Assembly (NCBI GenBank): GCA_020073265.1
Contig: JAIQFN010000024.1
Span: forward strand, 22,558 to 86,557
Length of the DNA: 64,000 nucleotides
Direction: 5' to 3'
Source: Terriglobia bacterium
Lineage (GTDB): Bacteria; Acidobacteriota; Terriglobia; Bryobacterales; Bryobacteraceae
Below the pieces are notes generated by a model. The model did not search any database. It saw only the letters and a list, made by a program, of their open reading frames with translations, and was not told the origin of the DNA. The position numbers and the translations under genes are program-made. This document shows, one piece after another, positions 45,939 to 57,436 of this stretch. Position 1 is the first letter of the stretch. Every line of letters begins with the position of its first letter.

Positions 45939-46870
45939 CAGTCGCGCAGCCTCTTGCCCGTGAGTTCGATGAAGACATCCTCCAGGGTCGGCCGTTTCAG
46001 GTGGATGTCGGCGAGTTCGATCCCCTGCTGGTCGATCCACTTCACCAGATCGACGATGGCTCGCGCGGGATGGGTCGAGTAGACCGTAAGCGATTTCCGG
46101 TCGTCTGAGAAAATGTGCTTCTCAGGACCGAGGAATGCCGGGAGTTCGACCGCCGGCAGCGGCTGCTCGCACTGGATCTCGATCCGGCTCTGGCCCATGC
46201 TGCGCTGCTGGATCTCGCGCGGCGTCCCGATTTCAATGATCACGCCCTCATCGATGATGGCCACGCGATCGCATAGCCGCTCCGCCTCTTCGATGTAATG
46301 CGTGGTGAGCAGAATGGAGCGTTTGGCGCCGCGCAACTCCTGGATCAAGCCGTGGATTTCGAGCCGCACCTGGGGGTCGAGTCCGGTAGTCGGCTCGTCC
46401 AGAAACAGGAGCTGCGGATCGTTCACCAGCGCCAGTGCGAGCGCAACGCGCTGCTTCTGCCCTCCCGAGAGCTTCGAATAATATTCGTCGCGCTTCTCGG
46501 CGAGTTGCAGGCGCTCCAGGAGCTTGTTGGTGTCGATGTTTCGCGAGTAGAACGCAGCGAACAACGCGATCGCCTCGTGCACCTTGATCTTGTCCGGCAG
46601 ATTCGTGGCCTGCAGGCAGACGCCGATGCGATCCTTGATCCGGCGGGTTTCCAGGCCAGGATCGTATCCCAGGACCAGCGTCTCGCCGGCGCTTCTGGGC
46701 CGCAAGCCTTCCAGGATCTCGACGGTTGTTGTTTTTCCGGCGCCGTTCGGACCGAGCAGCCCGAAGACCTCACCCGCGTGGACTTCGAAAGAAATACCGC
46801 GCACCGCCTCGAAAGTTCCGTAACTCTTTCGAAGCCCTCGAACTGAAATCACGCTGCCGTCGCCGGTCAA
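45938..46870 (-). CDS. ABC transporter ATP-binding protein of the drug/antibiotic export type
   Basis: 310 residues from TTG 46870, whose TTGA overlaps the stop of the PfpI gene; GTG 46852 is an alternative. Walker A GPNGAGKTTTVEIL, Q-loop CLQATNLPDKI, signature LSGGQKQRVALALAL, Walker B LLFLDEPTTGLDPQ and H-loop LTTHYIEEAE are all intact. The C-terminal domain ends RPTLEDVFIELTGKRLRD, typical of DrrA/CcmA-like exporters. It powers the permease half of the next gene. Substrate unknown. Confidence 0.92.
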   Translation of the reverse strand: MTGDGSVISVRGLRKSYGTFEAVRGISFEVHAGEVFGLLGPNGAGKTTTVEILEGLRPRSAGETLVLGYDPGLETRRIKDRIGVCLQATNLPDKIKVHEAIALFAAFYSRNIDTNKLLERLQLAEKRDEYYSKLSGGQKQRVALALALVNDPQLLFLDEPTTGLDPQVRLEIHGLIQELRGAKRSILLTTHYIEEAERLCDRVAIIDEGVIIEIGTPREIQQRSMGQSRIEIQCEQPLPAVELPAFLGPEKHIFSDDRKSLTVYSTHPARAIVDLVKWIDQQGIELADIHLKRPTLEDVFIELTGKRLRD

Positions 46871-47406
46871 GTAGTCAGCACCGGCGCTGCCGCTAGAACC
46901 TGTAGCGAGGCTCGGCAGAACGCGGGAAGATCGTTCGGTTGGCGCGAGGTGACCAGGTTGTGATCCACCACCACTTCGGCGTCCTCGTAACGGGCGCCTG
47001 CGTTCACCAGGTCATCTTTGATCGCGAAAAAGCAGGTGGCGCGGCGCCCCTTCAGGATTCCAGCCGAACACAGCACCCAACCGGCGTGGCAAATCGCCGC
47101 CACCAGCTTGCCTTGTGCGTCCATGTCCCGGACGAACTGCAGCGCTTTGGCGTGGCGGCGCATGTGATCGGGGGCGTAACCGCCGGGAACCACCACGCCG
47201 TCGAAATCGTGCGCGCTCACCGCGTCGTAAGAGCGCTGCGCGGTGGCCGGATAGCCGAGTTTGCTGGTGTAGGTCTTGCCGGCCTCCGCGCCCACCAGCA
47301 CGCATTCGGCGCCGGCTTCTTGAAACCGGTAGTAAGGAACCCAGAGTTCCATTTCCTGGTACATGCTGTCTACGAAGATAACGATTTTCTTCCCGGTTAG
47401 TTCCAT
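46867..47406 (-). CDS. DJ-1/PfpI family protein
   Basis: 179 residues from ATG 47406. It has the PfpI layout: KIVIFVDSMYQEMELWVPYY, GVVVPGGYAPDHMRRHAKAL and the nucleophile elbow AAICHAGWVLCSAG with Cys-His. Members are glyoxalases/deglycases or proteases of small size; this subgroup (YhbO/PfpI-like) is usually linked to stress. Its TTGA overlap with the ABC ATPase makes it the first gene of a three-gene set. Confidence 0.9.
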   Translation of the reverse strand: MELTGKKIVIFVDSMYQEMELWVPYYRFQEAGAECVLVGAEAGKTYTSKLGYPATAQRSYDAVSAHDFDGVVVPGGYAPDHMRRHAKALQFVRDMDAQGKLVAAICHAGWVLCSAGILKGRRATCFFAIKDDLVNAGARYEDAEVVVDHNLVTSRQPNDLPAFCRASLQVLAAAPVLTT

Positions 47407-47466
47407 GAATTCAAGAATAGCGGAGTCAGGAGTGGGAGACCAGCCGCGGGTGGTCCGCCGGCGAAT

Positions 47467-48420
47467 TCAGTAGTGAAACGACGACGACACTACCCGGTTG
47501 AGCGAGTCGACCGTGGCGCTGGCGGTGAACGGAAACCGCCAGTCGCGCACCTCCACCAGGCGGGCGCCTTCCGGATCGGCCAGCGGAGTGACGCGCCATA
47601 GCGGATATTGCGCGAATTCCAGAAAGTTTTCGACCGGAACGGTTTGCCGCGCGGCCTCGATCGCGGGGCTGGGTTCGGCCTCGTGGATGATTGTTCCGGA
47701 AGCGGGATCGAAGTCGGCCAGCAGGTTCATAGCGAAGTGCATCACGAAGTCGGGCCGCTCGATCCAGCCCGACCAGGCGAACGGATTCGCCAGTGAGACC
47801 GGGAACGCGGCCGCTCGGATCGGGGGACCGCCTTGGTAAACGCGCGAGTTCAAAATCTCAAGGGCGCGCTGATGCGCGAGCCAGCGTCCGAAGTCGTACA
47901 ACAGCACGAACGAGAGAGCGAACCAGGCCAGCGCGCGCCCGGATCCTGCGTTGCCTCCGATCTCGGAGCTGACCAGCCGCCCCAGCAGCGGCCCCACCCA
48001 GGCAATCAGAAGAACGGCCCAGATCCACAGATCGATGAGATTGTTGAGATCCAGTCGAAACCAGTGATCGGAGAACGGAACCAGGAACCGGATACCGTAA
48101 GCGTTGGTCCAGTCCAGCAACAGATGGCTCGCCACGCCGATCACCGAGAGCACCCAGGCCGCCTTCCAGCCCCGCATGCTCCGGCTGACCGCGCAGACGA
48201 AGAGCACCGGCAGCAACGCCATCACCGGAGCCATCACAACCGTGTGCGTGATACCGCGATGATGTTCGAAGTAACTCAGCGAGCCGCGAAAAGCGGTGAC
48301 GATATCGATGTCCGGAACGTTGGCGGATAGTATCAACAGCAGACTGGCGCGCGGATACCAGCGGTTCAGGCCCGCCTGGCTCAGCGCCAGACCGGTCAAC
48401 GTGTGGGTGAAGTTGTCCAT
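47467..48420 (-). CDS. YdjM-type membrane-bound metal-dependent hydrolase
   Basis: 317 residues from ATG 48420, overlapping the end of the lipid kinase gene by 25 bases. It has about five membrane helices and the family motifs: MDNFTHTLTGLALSQAGL with the first His, ANVPDIDIV, YFEHHRGITHTVVMA and SHLLLDWTNAYGIRFLVPF. The His/Asp set probably binds a metal at the membrane surface. A periplasmic C-terminal domain of about 120 residues follows. The substrate is unknown; coupling to a diacylglycerol-kinase-like gene suggests lipid metabolism. Confidence 0.85.
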   Translation of the reverse strand: MDNFTHTLTGLALSQAGLNRWYPRASLLLILSANVPDIDIVTAFRGSLSYFEHHRGITHTVVMAPVMALLPVLFVCAVSRSMRGWKAAWVLSVIGVASHLLLDWTNAYGIRFLVPFSDHWFRLDLNNLIDLWIWAVLLIAWVGPLLGRLVSSEIGGNAGSGRALAWFALSFVLLYDFGRWLAHQRALEILNSRVYQGGPPIRAAAFPVSLANPFAWSGWIERPDFVMHFAMNLLADFDPASGTIIHEAEPSPAIEAARQTVPVENFLEFAQYPLWRVTPLADPEGARLVEVRDWRFPFTASATVDSLNRVVSSSFHY

Positions 48421-49265
48421 GCTGCTTCTTCGACGCGAGCCGGCCTGCGCGCGCGAAAGCCGGGCGGAACCAACAAGGTCAGGGCGTTCGGAACCAGCTC
48501 CACGCTGGCCGGAAGCAAGCCCGCGGATTCGCCGTCCACCTGGACATAAACCTGCCCGCGGTCCGTGCCGGACAACAGAGCTTTCCGCGTGCGCAGGATG
48601 GTGACGCCGCGCATTGCGCTTGTCCGGCGCGCGACGACACCCAACATGTACTTGACGTAGGGGAGCGAAGTGCTTCCCTCGAACAGTACGACTTCGAACT
48701 CGTCGTCGAGCAGCGAAATGGTGGGAGCGATCTCCAGGTCGCCACCGTAGTTGCGCACGCGGCTCACCAGCGCGAAGCTGGTCCGATGCGCGCGGCCCTC
48801 GCATTCCACGGTGAACTCCGGCAGACGCTGGCCGAACTTCGCCAGGCCCGCGATCCAATAGGCGATTTTTCCGAGTGCTTCTTTCGTCCGCGGATTCACG
48901 TGATACACGACGTCGGCGTCGAGGCCCGCGCCCGCCATCAGCAGGAAGTAGCGCGGCGTCTCGCCGGTGGCGGTGGCCAGCAACCCCAGCGCAACTCGTT
49001 CCTTCACCCAGTGAACTACGGATTCAGCGGCTCGTTCCATATTTCTGGCGATGCCGAGTTCGTTCGCCAGCACGTTTGCGGTTCCAGCGGGTAGAATGCC
49101 AAGCGGCACTGCTGAGCCGGCCATTCCGTTCACTACTTCGTTTATGGTTCCGTCGCCGCCGGCCACGAGAATCAAATCCGCTCCGCGCGCTGCGATTCCG
49201 CGAGCGATTTCGGCGGCGGATCTGGGACCTGGGGTGGGGATGGCCTCGACGGAAATGCCCTGCAA
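48396..49265 (-). CDS. Diacylglycerol/sphingosine kinase-like lipid kinase (start unclear)
   Basis: 289 residues from TTG 49265, but the true protein is longer. The kinase motifs are LVAGGDGTINEVVNGM, LGILPAGTANVLANELG, AGAGLDADVVY and GDLEIAPTISLLDDEF. In this family the sequence before them begins with a nucleotide-binding NP-AG motif; here FLIYNPYAGALRRR is encoded in frame at 49250-49340, upstream of the TTG, yet the frame back to the TAG at about 49371 has no ATG, GTG or TTG. ATC 49364 or CTG in FLIYN would have to be the start, or the 5' end is damaged. It phosphorylates a lipid at the membrane; the substrate is unknown. Confidence 0.82.
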   Translation of the reverse strand: MQGISVEAIPTPGPRSAAEIARGIAARGADLILVAGGDGTINEVVNGMAGSAVPLGILPAGTANVLANELGIARNMERAAESVVHWVKERVALGLLATATGETPRYFLLMAGAGLDADVVYHVNPRTKEALGKIAYWIAGLAKFGQRLPEFTVECEGRAHRTSFALVSRVRNYGGDLEIAPTISLLDDEFEVVLFEGSTSLPYVKYMLGVVARRTSAMRGVTILRTRKALLSGTDRGQVYVQVDGESAGLLPASVELVPNALTLLVPPGFRARRPARVEEAAWTTSPTR

Positions 49266-49373
49266 GGCAAGCCGCTGGATGGAACGCTCCAGCGCATGCG
49301 ACCGCCGCCTTAGTGCGCCCGCGTAAGGATTGTAGATCAGAAACGATTGCCGGTAGGTCGCGATAGTAACCTA

Positions 49374-49379
49374 ATTATA
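49374..49379 (-). promoter_or_regulatory. TATAAT box upstream of the lipid kinase
   Basis: A perfect TATAAT on the minus strand ends 9 bases before the in-frame ATC at 49364. If it is the -10 element, transcription would start at or close to that codon, giving a leaderless or nearly leaderless message. No good -35 was found; ligA starts only 5 bases away on the other strand. Confidence 0.4.
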
Positions 49380-49383
49380 GTAG

Positions 49384-51965
<2,582 letters not shown>

Positions 51966-51982
<17 letters not shown>

Positions 51983-52730
51983 AATTCACATCGATCGGTG
52001 CGATTACCTCCACCGGTTCGCCGTTCAACAGGGTAGGTTTAAAAATCCATTGCGCCACCGCTTCGAGCGCCGCGCGCGTCAACAGCGGATGACCGCTGAC
52101 CAGTTCCAGGTTCCGAATGGCGCCGTCCTTGGCGATTATGCCGACCAGGTGGACCGTTCCGGAGACGCGCGCCGACCTGGCTAGCGGCGGGTACTCAGGA
52201 ATCACTCGCTTCACTAGTTTGGCCATCTGCACCCCCTGGCTCACGCGGATGGGACCCGAGGGCGCCGGCGCAGGCTTTGGATCATGCGGTGGCGGCGGTG
52301 TCGCAGGTGTGATCCTGGCAGCGCGATCCAGGATCGGACTCGAATTGAGACCGAATCCGTAGTCGCTCAGGCCCGGTAACGACGGTGCGTCGAATGTCTC
52401 GGGGCCAATCACGGCGGGCTGGACATTGTGCGCGCCTGGCGCCGGAGAATAGATGAAGACTCGACGCAAGAAAGCTCCGTGCGAAGCCGCACTCGATGCC
52501 GGGGCTTTGACGGGTACCGGATCAACCTGGCGCACAGGTGGTCCGACAGTTACTCTGTTCCAATGAAAATCCGGTAAGTGGTCGCTGTAAGTAAGTGGAA
52601 TTATGACTAACAGACTTACTACCAGTAACTCGGCACTTACTGATGCGAAGAAACTCAACGGCCGATTGGTTGACTTATCGACCAGAATGGATTGTTCAAA
52701 CACGTCTATGTAGACACCGGCCTGATTCAA
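51966..52730 (-). CDS. TonB-family energy-transducing protein
   Basis: 254 residues from TTG 52730, with AGGAGG 12 bases upstream. One N-terminal membrane helix (FFASVSAELLVVSLLVIIPL), a long Pro-rich periplasmic linker (ITPATPPPPHDPKPAPAPSG), and a C-terminal TonB domain: LVKRVIPEYPPLARSARVSG, TVHLVGIIAKDGAIRNLEL, GHPLLTRAALEAVAQWIFKP and the end VEVIAPIDVNFSL. TonB moves energy from the inner membrane to outer-membrane receptors. No ExbB or ExbD lies here. The receptor at 59509 could be one of its clients. Confidence 0.87.
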
Positions 52731-52760
52731 TTGTTCCCTGGTCCTCCTGCCTCACCGGCG

Positions 52761-52798
52761 CTTGCCGATTTCTCGGCGCGGGCCGATATTTCGGCAAG
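52761..52798. promoter_or_regulatory. Spaced inverted repeat upstream of the efflux operon
   Basis: CTTGCCGA at 52761-52768 and TCGGCAAG at 52791-52798 are perfect inverted repeats 22 bases apart; inside, TCGGC and GCCGA pair again. It lies between the TonB-like gene and the STAS-TolC gene, about 95 bases before the latter. AT-rich TTGAAACATATATATG follows at 52826. It may be a repressor operator for the efflux genes; no regulator gene is adjacent. Confidence 0.4.
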
Positions 52799-52893
52799 CC
52801 TAGCCGTGCCCTGGCGTGTAAGCGATTGAAACATATATATGAAATTAAGGCCCTCCGTCTGCCACTCTTATCGATGACGGAGACCACAGCCAG

Positions 52894-54492
52894 ATGTTGA
52901 AGATTACAATTCACGACAGCCCGGCGGCTCTGACTTTTCAGGTCGAAGGCAAGCTGATCGGGGCTTGGGCCAGGGAATTGGAGGAGGCTTGGAAATCGGC
53001 GGGTACACTCCGCGACCGCAAAGCATTAGTGGTCGATCTAACTGAGACGTTATTCATCGATGAAGAGGGCAAGCGCGTACTTACACAGCTTTTCCGCGAG
53101 GGCGCGTTCTTCCGCGCCTCGGGGCCGCTGACCGATTCCATCGTGGCGGAGATAACCGGCAAGCGCTCGCGTCCCTGGCGCGGAATCCTGACTCAGTCGT
53201 TGCTGCTATTGCTGGCGGTCGGTGTCGCCCGCGCGGCCGATCCTGAGCCGCTGCGTCTGACGCTGCGGGATGCCGTCCAACTCGCGCTAAAGCAGAATCC
53301 GCAGGTCCAGATCGCGAATCTGAATATTGCAGAGAACCAGGAGTTTCAGAACATCGCTCGATCGGGACTGTTGCCTCAGGTGAATCTGAACGGCTCAGAA
53401 CTGGTCCGGCGGTCGAACCTGGAGGCGCTGTTTGGCCAGCGCATTCAAGGCTTTCCGGGACACATCGGCCCTTTCTGGGTGATGCAGGCAGGTCCCGGCG
53501 GTTCGGTGCCGCTTTTTGATTTAACAGCCTGGAGGCGCTGGCAAGCATCTAAGGAAAACGTAACCGGTGCGCGAGCACAGAGCCTGACGGCGCGTGAGGA
53601 GAACGCTCAATTGGTGGTGTCGCAGTATCTCGGAAGCCTGCGAGCGGCGGCGGACATCAAGGCGGCGCAGTCGCGGGCCGATCTTGCCAAGGCGCTGCTC
53701 GACCAGGCCACCGACCTGCAGAAGAACGGCGCCGGAACCGCCATCGATAGTTTGAGGGCGCACGTCCAATATCAAAACGAGCGGCAGCGGCTGATCGATT
53801 CCCAGACGCAGTTGAAGACCACGCTGTTTGGACTGGCGCGGTTGCTGAACATCGATCCGCACCAATCGGTCGAGTTGGCGGACGAGTCCGAGTTTTTTCG
53901 TACCCAGGAGTACACCGCCGACGAGACCATCGAACGCGCCTTTGCCGAGCGGCCCGAGATGAAAGCGCTGGCGTCGCAGATCCGCGCGCAGGAACTTCAG
54001 AGGAAAGAAGCGGAAGATCAGAGGCTGCCAAGATTGTCGCTCACGGGTTCCTGGACGCTCCAGGGCTTGACGCCCACCAGCATGATTCCCTCCTATGACT
54101 ACGAAGCGAGTCTGCAAGTGCCGCTGTTCACCAGCGGGCGCATCAAGGGACAGACGGCGGCCGCCGACATCGAGCTGAAGAAACTGGCTCAGCAGCAATC
54201 GGAGCTGCGCAACCGCATCGCACTGGAAGTGAAAACGGCGGTGGCGCAACTGGAATCGGCTCGCAGCGAAGTCGAGGTGGCCAATCAAGGCATCGACCTG
54301 GCCCAGCAGGAAGTCACGCAGGCGCGGGACCGCTTTCAGGCTGGCGTGGCGAACAACATTGAAGTAGTAACCGCGCAAGACGAGCTGGCCCGCGCCAACG
54401 ACAACCAGATTGGTGCGCTGTACCGCTACAACCAGGCGCGCGCCGACGTGGCCCACGCCACGGGCCAAATGGAATCTTTGTATGCCAAGTGA
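52894..54492 (+). CDS. STAS domain fused in front of a TolC-type efflux protein
   Basis: 532 residues from ATG 52894. Residues 1-90 are a STAS domain (anti-sigma antagonist fold): VEGKLIGAWARELEEAW and ALVVDLTETLFIDEEGKRVL, with Glu where the phospho-Ser usually is. Residues 91-113 are a perfect export signal (KRSRPWRGILTQSLLLLLAV, then GVARAAD). From 117 on it is an outer-membrane efflux protein: LRLTLRDAVQLALKQNPQVQ, GLLPQVNLNGS, a second repeat from about 325, and YDYEASLQVPLFTSGRIKG. An internal GTG at 53143 would give a normal signal peptide directly. Thus the STAS part is either a separate cytoplasmic product or is removed. Operon with emrA- and emrB-like genes. Confidence 0.87.
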   Translation: MLKITIHDSPAALTFQVEGKLIGAWARELEEAWKSAGTLRDRKALVVDLTETLFIDEEGKRVLTQLFREGAFFRASGPLTDSIVAEITGKRSRPWRGILTQSLLLLLAVGVARAADPEPLRLTLRDAVQLALKQNPQVQIANLNIAENQEFQNIARSGLLPQVNLNGSELVRRSNLEALFGQRIQGFPGHIGPFWVMQAGPGGSVPLFDLTAWRRWQASKENVTGARAQSLTAREENAQLVVSQYLGSLRAAADIKAAQSRADLAKALLDQATDLQKNGAGTAIDSLRAHVQYQNERQRLIDSQTQLKTTLFGLARLLNIDPHQSVELADESEFFRTQEYTADETIERAFAERPEMKALASQIRAQELQRKEAEDQRLPRLSLTGSWTLQGLTPTSMIPSYDYEASLQVPLFTSGRIKGQTAAADIELKKLAQQQSELRNRIALEVKTAVAQLESARSEVEVANQGIDLAQQEVTQARDRFQAGVANNIEVVTAQDELARANDNQIGALYRYNQARADVAHATGQMESLYAK

Positions 54493-54502
54493 GGAGCACT
54501 CC

Positions 54503-55810
54503 ATGGAACGAGAGACTCTGGACTACCCGGTCGATCCGGAGGTGAAGTCCGCTACTCGCGAGCGGCGCAGCAGCGAGGTACCGCAACGGAGGGAAAAGAA
54601 GCGCACCCAGTTCGGCCGGAATCTGATCATCCTCGGCGTTCTGCTGTTGCTGGCCGGCGCGGGGTTGTATCTGTGGCTGCAGTCCCGGGGTCACGTATCC
54701 ACCGACGACGCGCAAGTGGACGGGCACATCGCTCCCGTCTCCGCCAAGATCTCAGGCAACGTCGTCGAGGTCCTGGTGAGCGACAACCAGGAGGTGAAGC
54801 AGGGGCAGGCGCTGGTTCGCATCGATCCGCGCGACTATCAGGCCAAAGTGGACCAGGCGCGGGCCACGCTGGCGTTCGCCCAGAGCCAGGCCCGAGGCGC
54901 CAGCGTGACCGTACCGCTCATTCGAGAGACCACCGCCAGCGGAACTTCGGGCGCCGAGGCGCAGTTGACTGGCGCCGAGGCGCAATACGAGCAGGCCAAG
55001 CTGGATTACCAGCGGGCCTCCACCACCGATATCGCCTGGGCGCGCGCTAATGTAAACACGGCGCAGGCAAATCACGATCGCGCGCAAGCCGACCTGAATC
55101 GCATGCAGCCGCTGGTAGAAAAAGAAGAGATCTCGCGCATCCAATTTGATTCCTACGTGGCCGCGGCGCGCGTCGCCGAAAGTGAGTTGCAGGCCTCCAA
55201 GGACAAACTGACGGGCGCCACGCAGGACGCCGAGACCAAGAAGGCCGCCATGCTGAGCGCCCAGGCGCGGGTGGAGCAGGCGCGAGCGGGCGTCACCGAA
55301 GCGCGGGCCAACCAGCAGCAGGTGAATGTCCGGACCGCGGACGTCGTCTCCGCTGAAGCCAACATCGGACAGGCGCGCGCCGCGCTGGAAGCTGCCGAGC
55401 TGAACCTCAGTTACACGATCATCGTCGCGCCCATGGACGGCGTGGTGACGAAGAAGTCCATCGAAGTGGGCCAGATCATCCAGCCGGGCCAGGGTTTGAT
55501 GGTCCTCATTCCGCTCCAGGATGTCTGGGTGACCGCCAATTTCAAAGAGACCCAGTTGGCCGAGGTCCACTCGGGCCAGAGGGCCGAAGTGAAGGCGGAT
55601 CTCGGCGGCAAGACTTACCCGGGTCACGTGGATTCGATCGCCGGAGCCACCGGCACTCGCCTGAGCCTGCTGCCTCCGGAAAACGCCACCGGGAACTACG
55701 TCAAAGTGGTGCAGAGGATTCCCGTGAAGATCGTGCTCGATCCCATTCCAGGCGGGAACAAAACGCTCCGCCCCGGGATGAACGTCGAAGCGACCATCTT
55801 TACGAAGTAA
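54503..55810 (+). CDS. HlyD/EmrA-family membrane fusion protein
   Basis: 435 residues from ATG 54503 (AGGAG 7 bases upstream); the start lies 10 bases after the TolC stop. One membrane helix at about 35-55 (NLIILGVLLLLAGAGLYLWL), a biotinyl-lipoyl half (STDDAQVDGHIAPVSAKISG), a long helical hairpin, the second half (IVAPMDGVVTKKSIEVGQII) and a beta-barrel (VWVTANFKETQLAEVHSGQ) to an end with LRPGMNVEA. It links the inner-membrane pump encoded next to the TolC-type channel encoded before. Substrate unknown; EmrA relatives export hydrophobic drugs. Confidence 0.93.
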   Translation: MERETLDYPVDPEVKSATRERRSSEVPQRREKKRTQFGRNLIILGVLLLLAGAGLYLWLQSRGHVSTDDAQVDGHIAPVSAKISGNVVEVLVSDNQEVKQGQALVRIDPRDYQAKVDQARATLAFAQSQARGASVTVPLIRETTASGTSGAEAQLTGAEAQYEQAKLDYQRASTTDIAWARANVNTAQANHDRAQADLNRMQPLVEKEEISRIQFDSYVAAARVAESELQASKDKLTGATQDAETKKAAMLSAQARVEQARAGVTEARANQQQVNVRTADVVSAEANIGQARAALEAAELNLSYTIIVAPMDGVVTKKSIEVGQIIQPGQGLMVLIPLQDVWVTANFKETQLAEVHSGQRAEVKADLGGKTYPGHVDSIAGATGTRLSLLPPENATGNYVKVVQRIPVKIVLDPIPGGNKTLRPGMNVEATIFTK

Positions 55811-55816
55811 GCGGCT

Positions 55817-57418
55817 GTGGGAACCCACATACAGACCCAGGTGTTGGACATCCGGGCGCTGGAGCGTCCGCTGGTGAACCCATGGATCATCGCCGTCACG
55901 GTGATGCTGGCGACCTTCATGGAAGTGCTGGACACCAGCGTCGCCAACGTCTCGCTGCCGCACATCGCGGGCAGCCTTTCCTCCAGCGTGGACGAAGCCA
56001 CCTGGGTGCTGACGGCGTACCTGGTGGCGAACGCGATCGTGCTGCCGTTGAGCGGCTGGTTTTCCACGCTGTTCGGGCGCAAGCGGTTTTACATGGTCTG
56101 CGTGTTGCTGTTCACCGTCAGTTCAGCCATGTGCGGCCTGGCTCCGAACCTGGGGACGCTGATCCTCTTCCGCGTGCTGCAAGGACTCGGGGGCGGAGCG
56201 CTGCAGCCGGTGTCGCAAGCCATCCTGCGCGAAACCTTCCCGCGGGAAAAGCAAGGCATGGCCATGGCGGTTTACGGCATGGGCGTAGTGTTCGCGCCCG
56301 TGGTCGGCCCCACTCTGGGCGGCTGGATCACTGACAATTACACCTGGCGCTGGATTTTCCTGATTAACATTCCCGTGGGAATCTGCTCGCTGCTGCTGAC
56401 ATCGCTGCTGATCTTCGACCCGTCTTACCTGATTCGGAAGACGCTACGCAGCGGGCTGCGGATCGACTATATCGGCCTGGGGCTGCTGGCCACCGGGCTC
56501 GGAGCGCTGGAGATCATGCTGGATGAGGGACAGCGCAACGACTGGTTTTCTTCGCACGGAATCGTGGCCGCGGCAGTCATCGCCGTGGTGGCACTCGTGT
56601 CGGTGGTGTTTTGGGAGCTCAACCGCAAGGATCCGGTGGTGGATCTGCATCTGCTGAAGGAGCGTAATTTCGCGATCTCGACCGCCACCATGTTCGTGCT
56701 CGGTTTTGTCCTGTATGGAAGCACCATGGCGCTGCCGCTGTTCCTGCAGACGCTGCTCGGCTACACGGCCATGCAGAGCGGCATGGCGCTGTCGCCCGGC
56801 GGGTTGGCCATCATGGTGATGATGCCGATCGTCGGCCTGCTGCTCTCGCGAGTGGAAGCGCGCTGGCTGGTGATCTTCGGCCTGCTGGTGTCGTCGTTCG
56901 GCTTGTTCCAGATGGCGCACTTCAGCCTGGAAGTGGACTTCCGGCACGCCGTCGAGGCGCGCATCGTGCAGAGTCTCGGCCTGGCGTTCCTGTTTGTGCC
57001 CATCAACACCATGGCATTTTTCTACATCGCCAAGCAGAACACCAGCTACGCCACTGGCCTGATCAACCTGGCGCGCAACATCGGCGGGAGTACTGGCATC
57101 GCGCTATCCACCACTCTGATCGCCCGCAGGCAGCAGTTCCACCAGCACCGCCTCATCGAGCATCTGTCGCCGCTCGACGCCACCTACCAATCCACGCTGG
57201 AAGCAGCGAAGCAGATGTTCCTGGCGAAGGGAGCGGATGCGGTCCACGCCGCTTCGCAGGCTCAACAAATGGTTTACGGCATGGTGCAGAGGCAGGCCTC
57301 GATGCTCGCATTCGTCGAGGATTTCCGCTGGCTTGCCATGGCGTTCCTGGCGGTCATACCGCTGATGTTCCTGATGAAGAAGATCCGCGTGCGAAAAGTC
57401 GAGTTGATCGCGGACTAG
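55817..57418 (+). CDS. DHA2-family drug:H+ antiporter (EmrB/QacA)
   Basis: 533 residues from GTG 55817, 6 bases after the fusion protein's stop. It has 14 predicted membrane helices. The DHA2 motifs are present: LDTSVANVSLPHIAGSL in helix 1, FGRKRFYMVCVLLF, LFRVLQGLGGGALQPVSQAI and the antiporter motif C region GMGVVFAPVVGPTLGGWI. It pumps hydrophobic compounds with the proton gradient. With the two genes before it forms a tripartite pump spanning both membranes. Confidence 0.94.
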   Translation: MGTHIQTQVLDIRALERPLVNPWIIAVTVMLATFMEVLDTSVANVSLPHIAGSLSSSVDEATWVLTAYLVANAIVLPLSGWFSTLFGRKRFYMVCVLLFTVSSAMCGLAPNLGTLILFRVLQGLGGGALQPVSQAILRETFPREKQGMAMAVYGMGVVFAPVVGPTLGGWITDNYTWRWIFLINIPVGICSLLLTSLLIFDPSYLIRKTLRSGLRIDYIGLGLLATGLGALEIMLDEGQRNDWFSSHGIVAAAVIAVVALVSVVFWELNRKDPVVDLHLLKERNFAISTATMFVLGFVLYGSTMALPLFLQTLLGYTAMQSGMALSPGGLAIMVMMPIVGLLLSRVEARWLVIFGLLVSSFGLFQMAHFSLEVDFRHAVEARIVQSLGLAFLFVPINTMAFFYIAKQNTSYATGLINLARNIGGSTGIALSTTLIARRQQFHQHRLIEHLSPLDATYQSTLEAAKQMFLAKGADAVHAASQAQQMVYGMVQRQASMLAFVEDFRWLAMAFLAVIPLMFLMKKIRVRKVELIAD

Positions 57419-57436
57419 GCCGGAGCGGCCGCGCGA

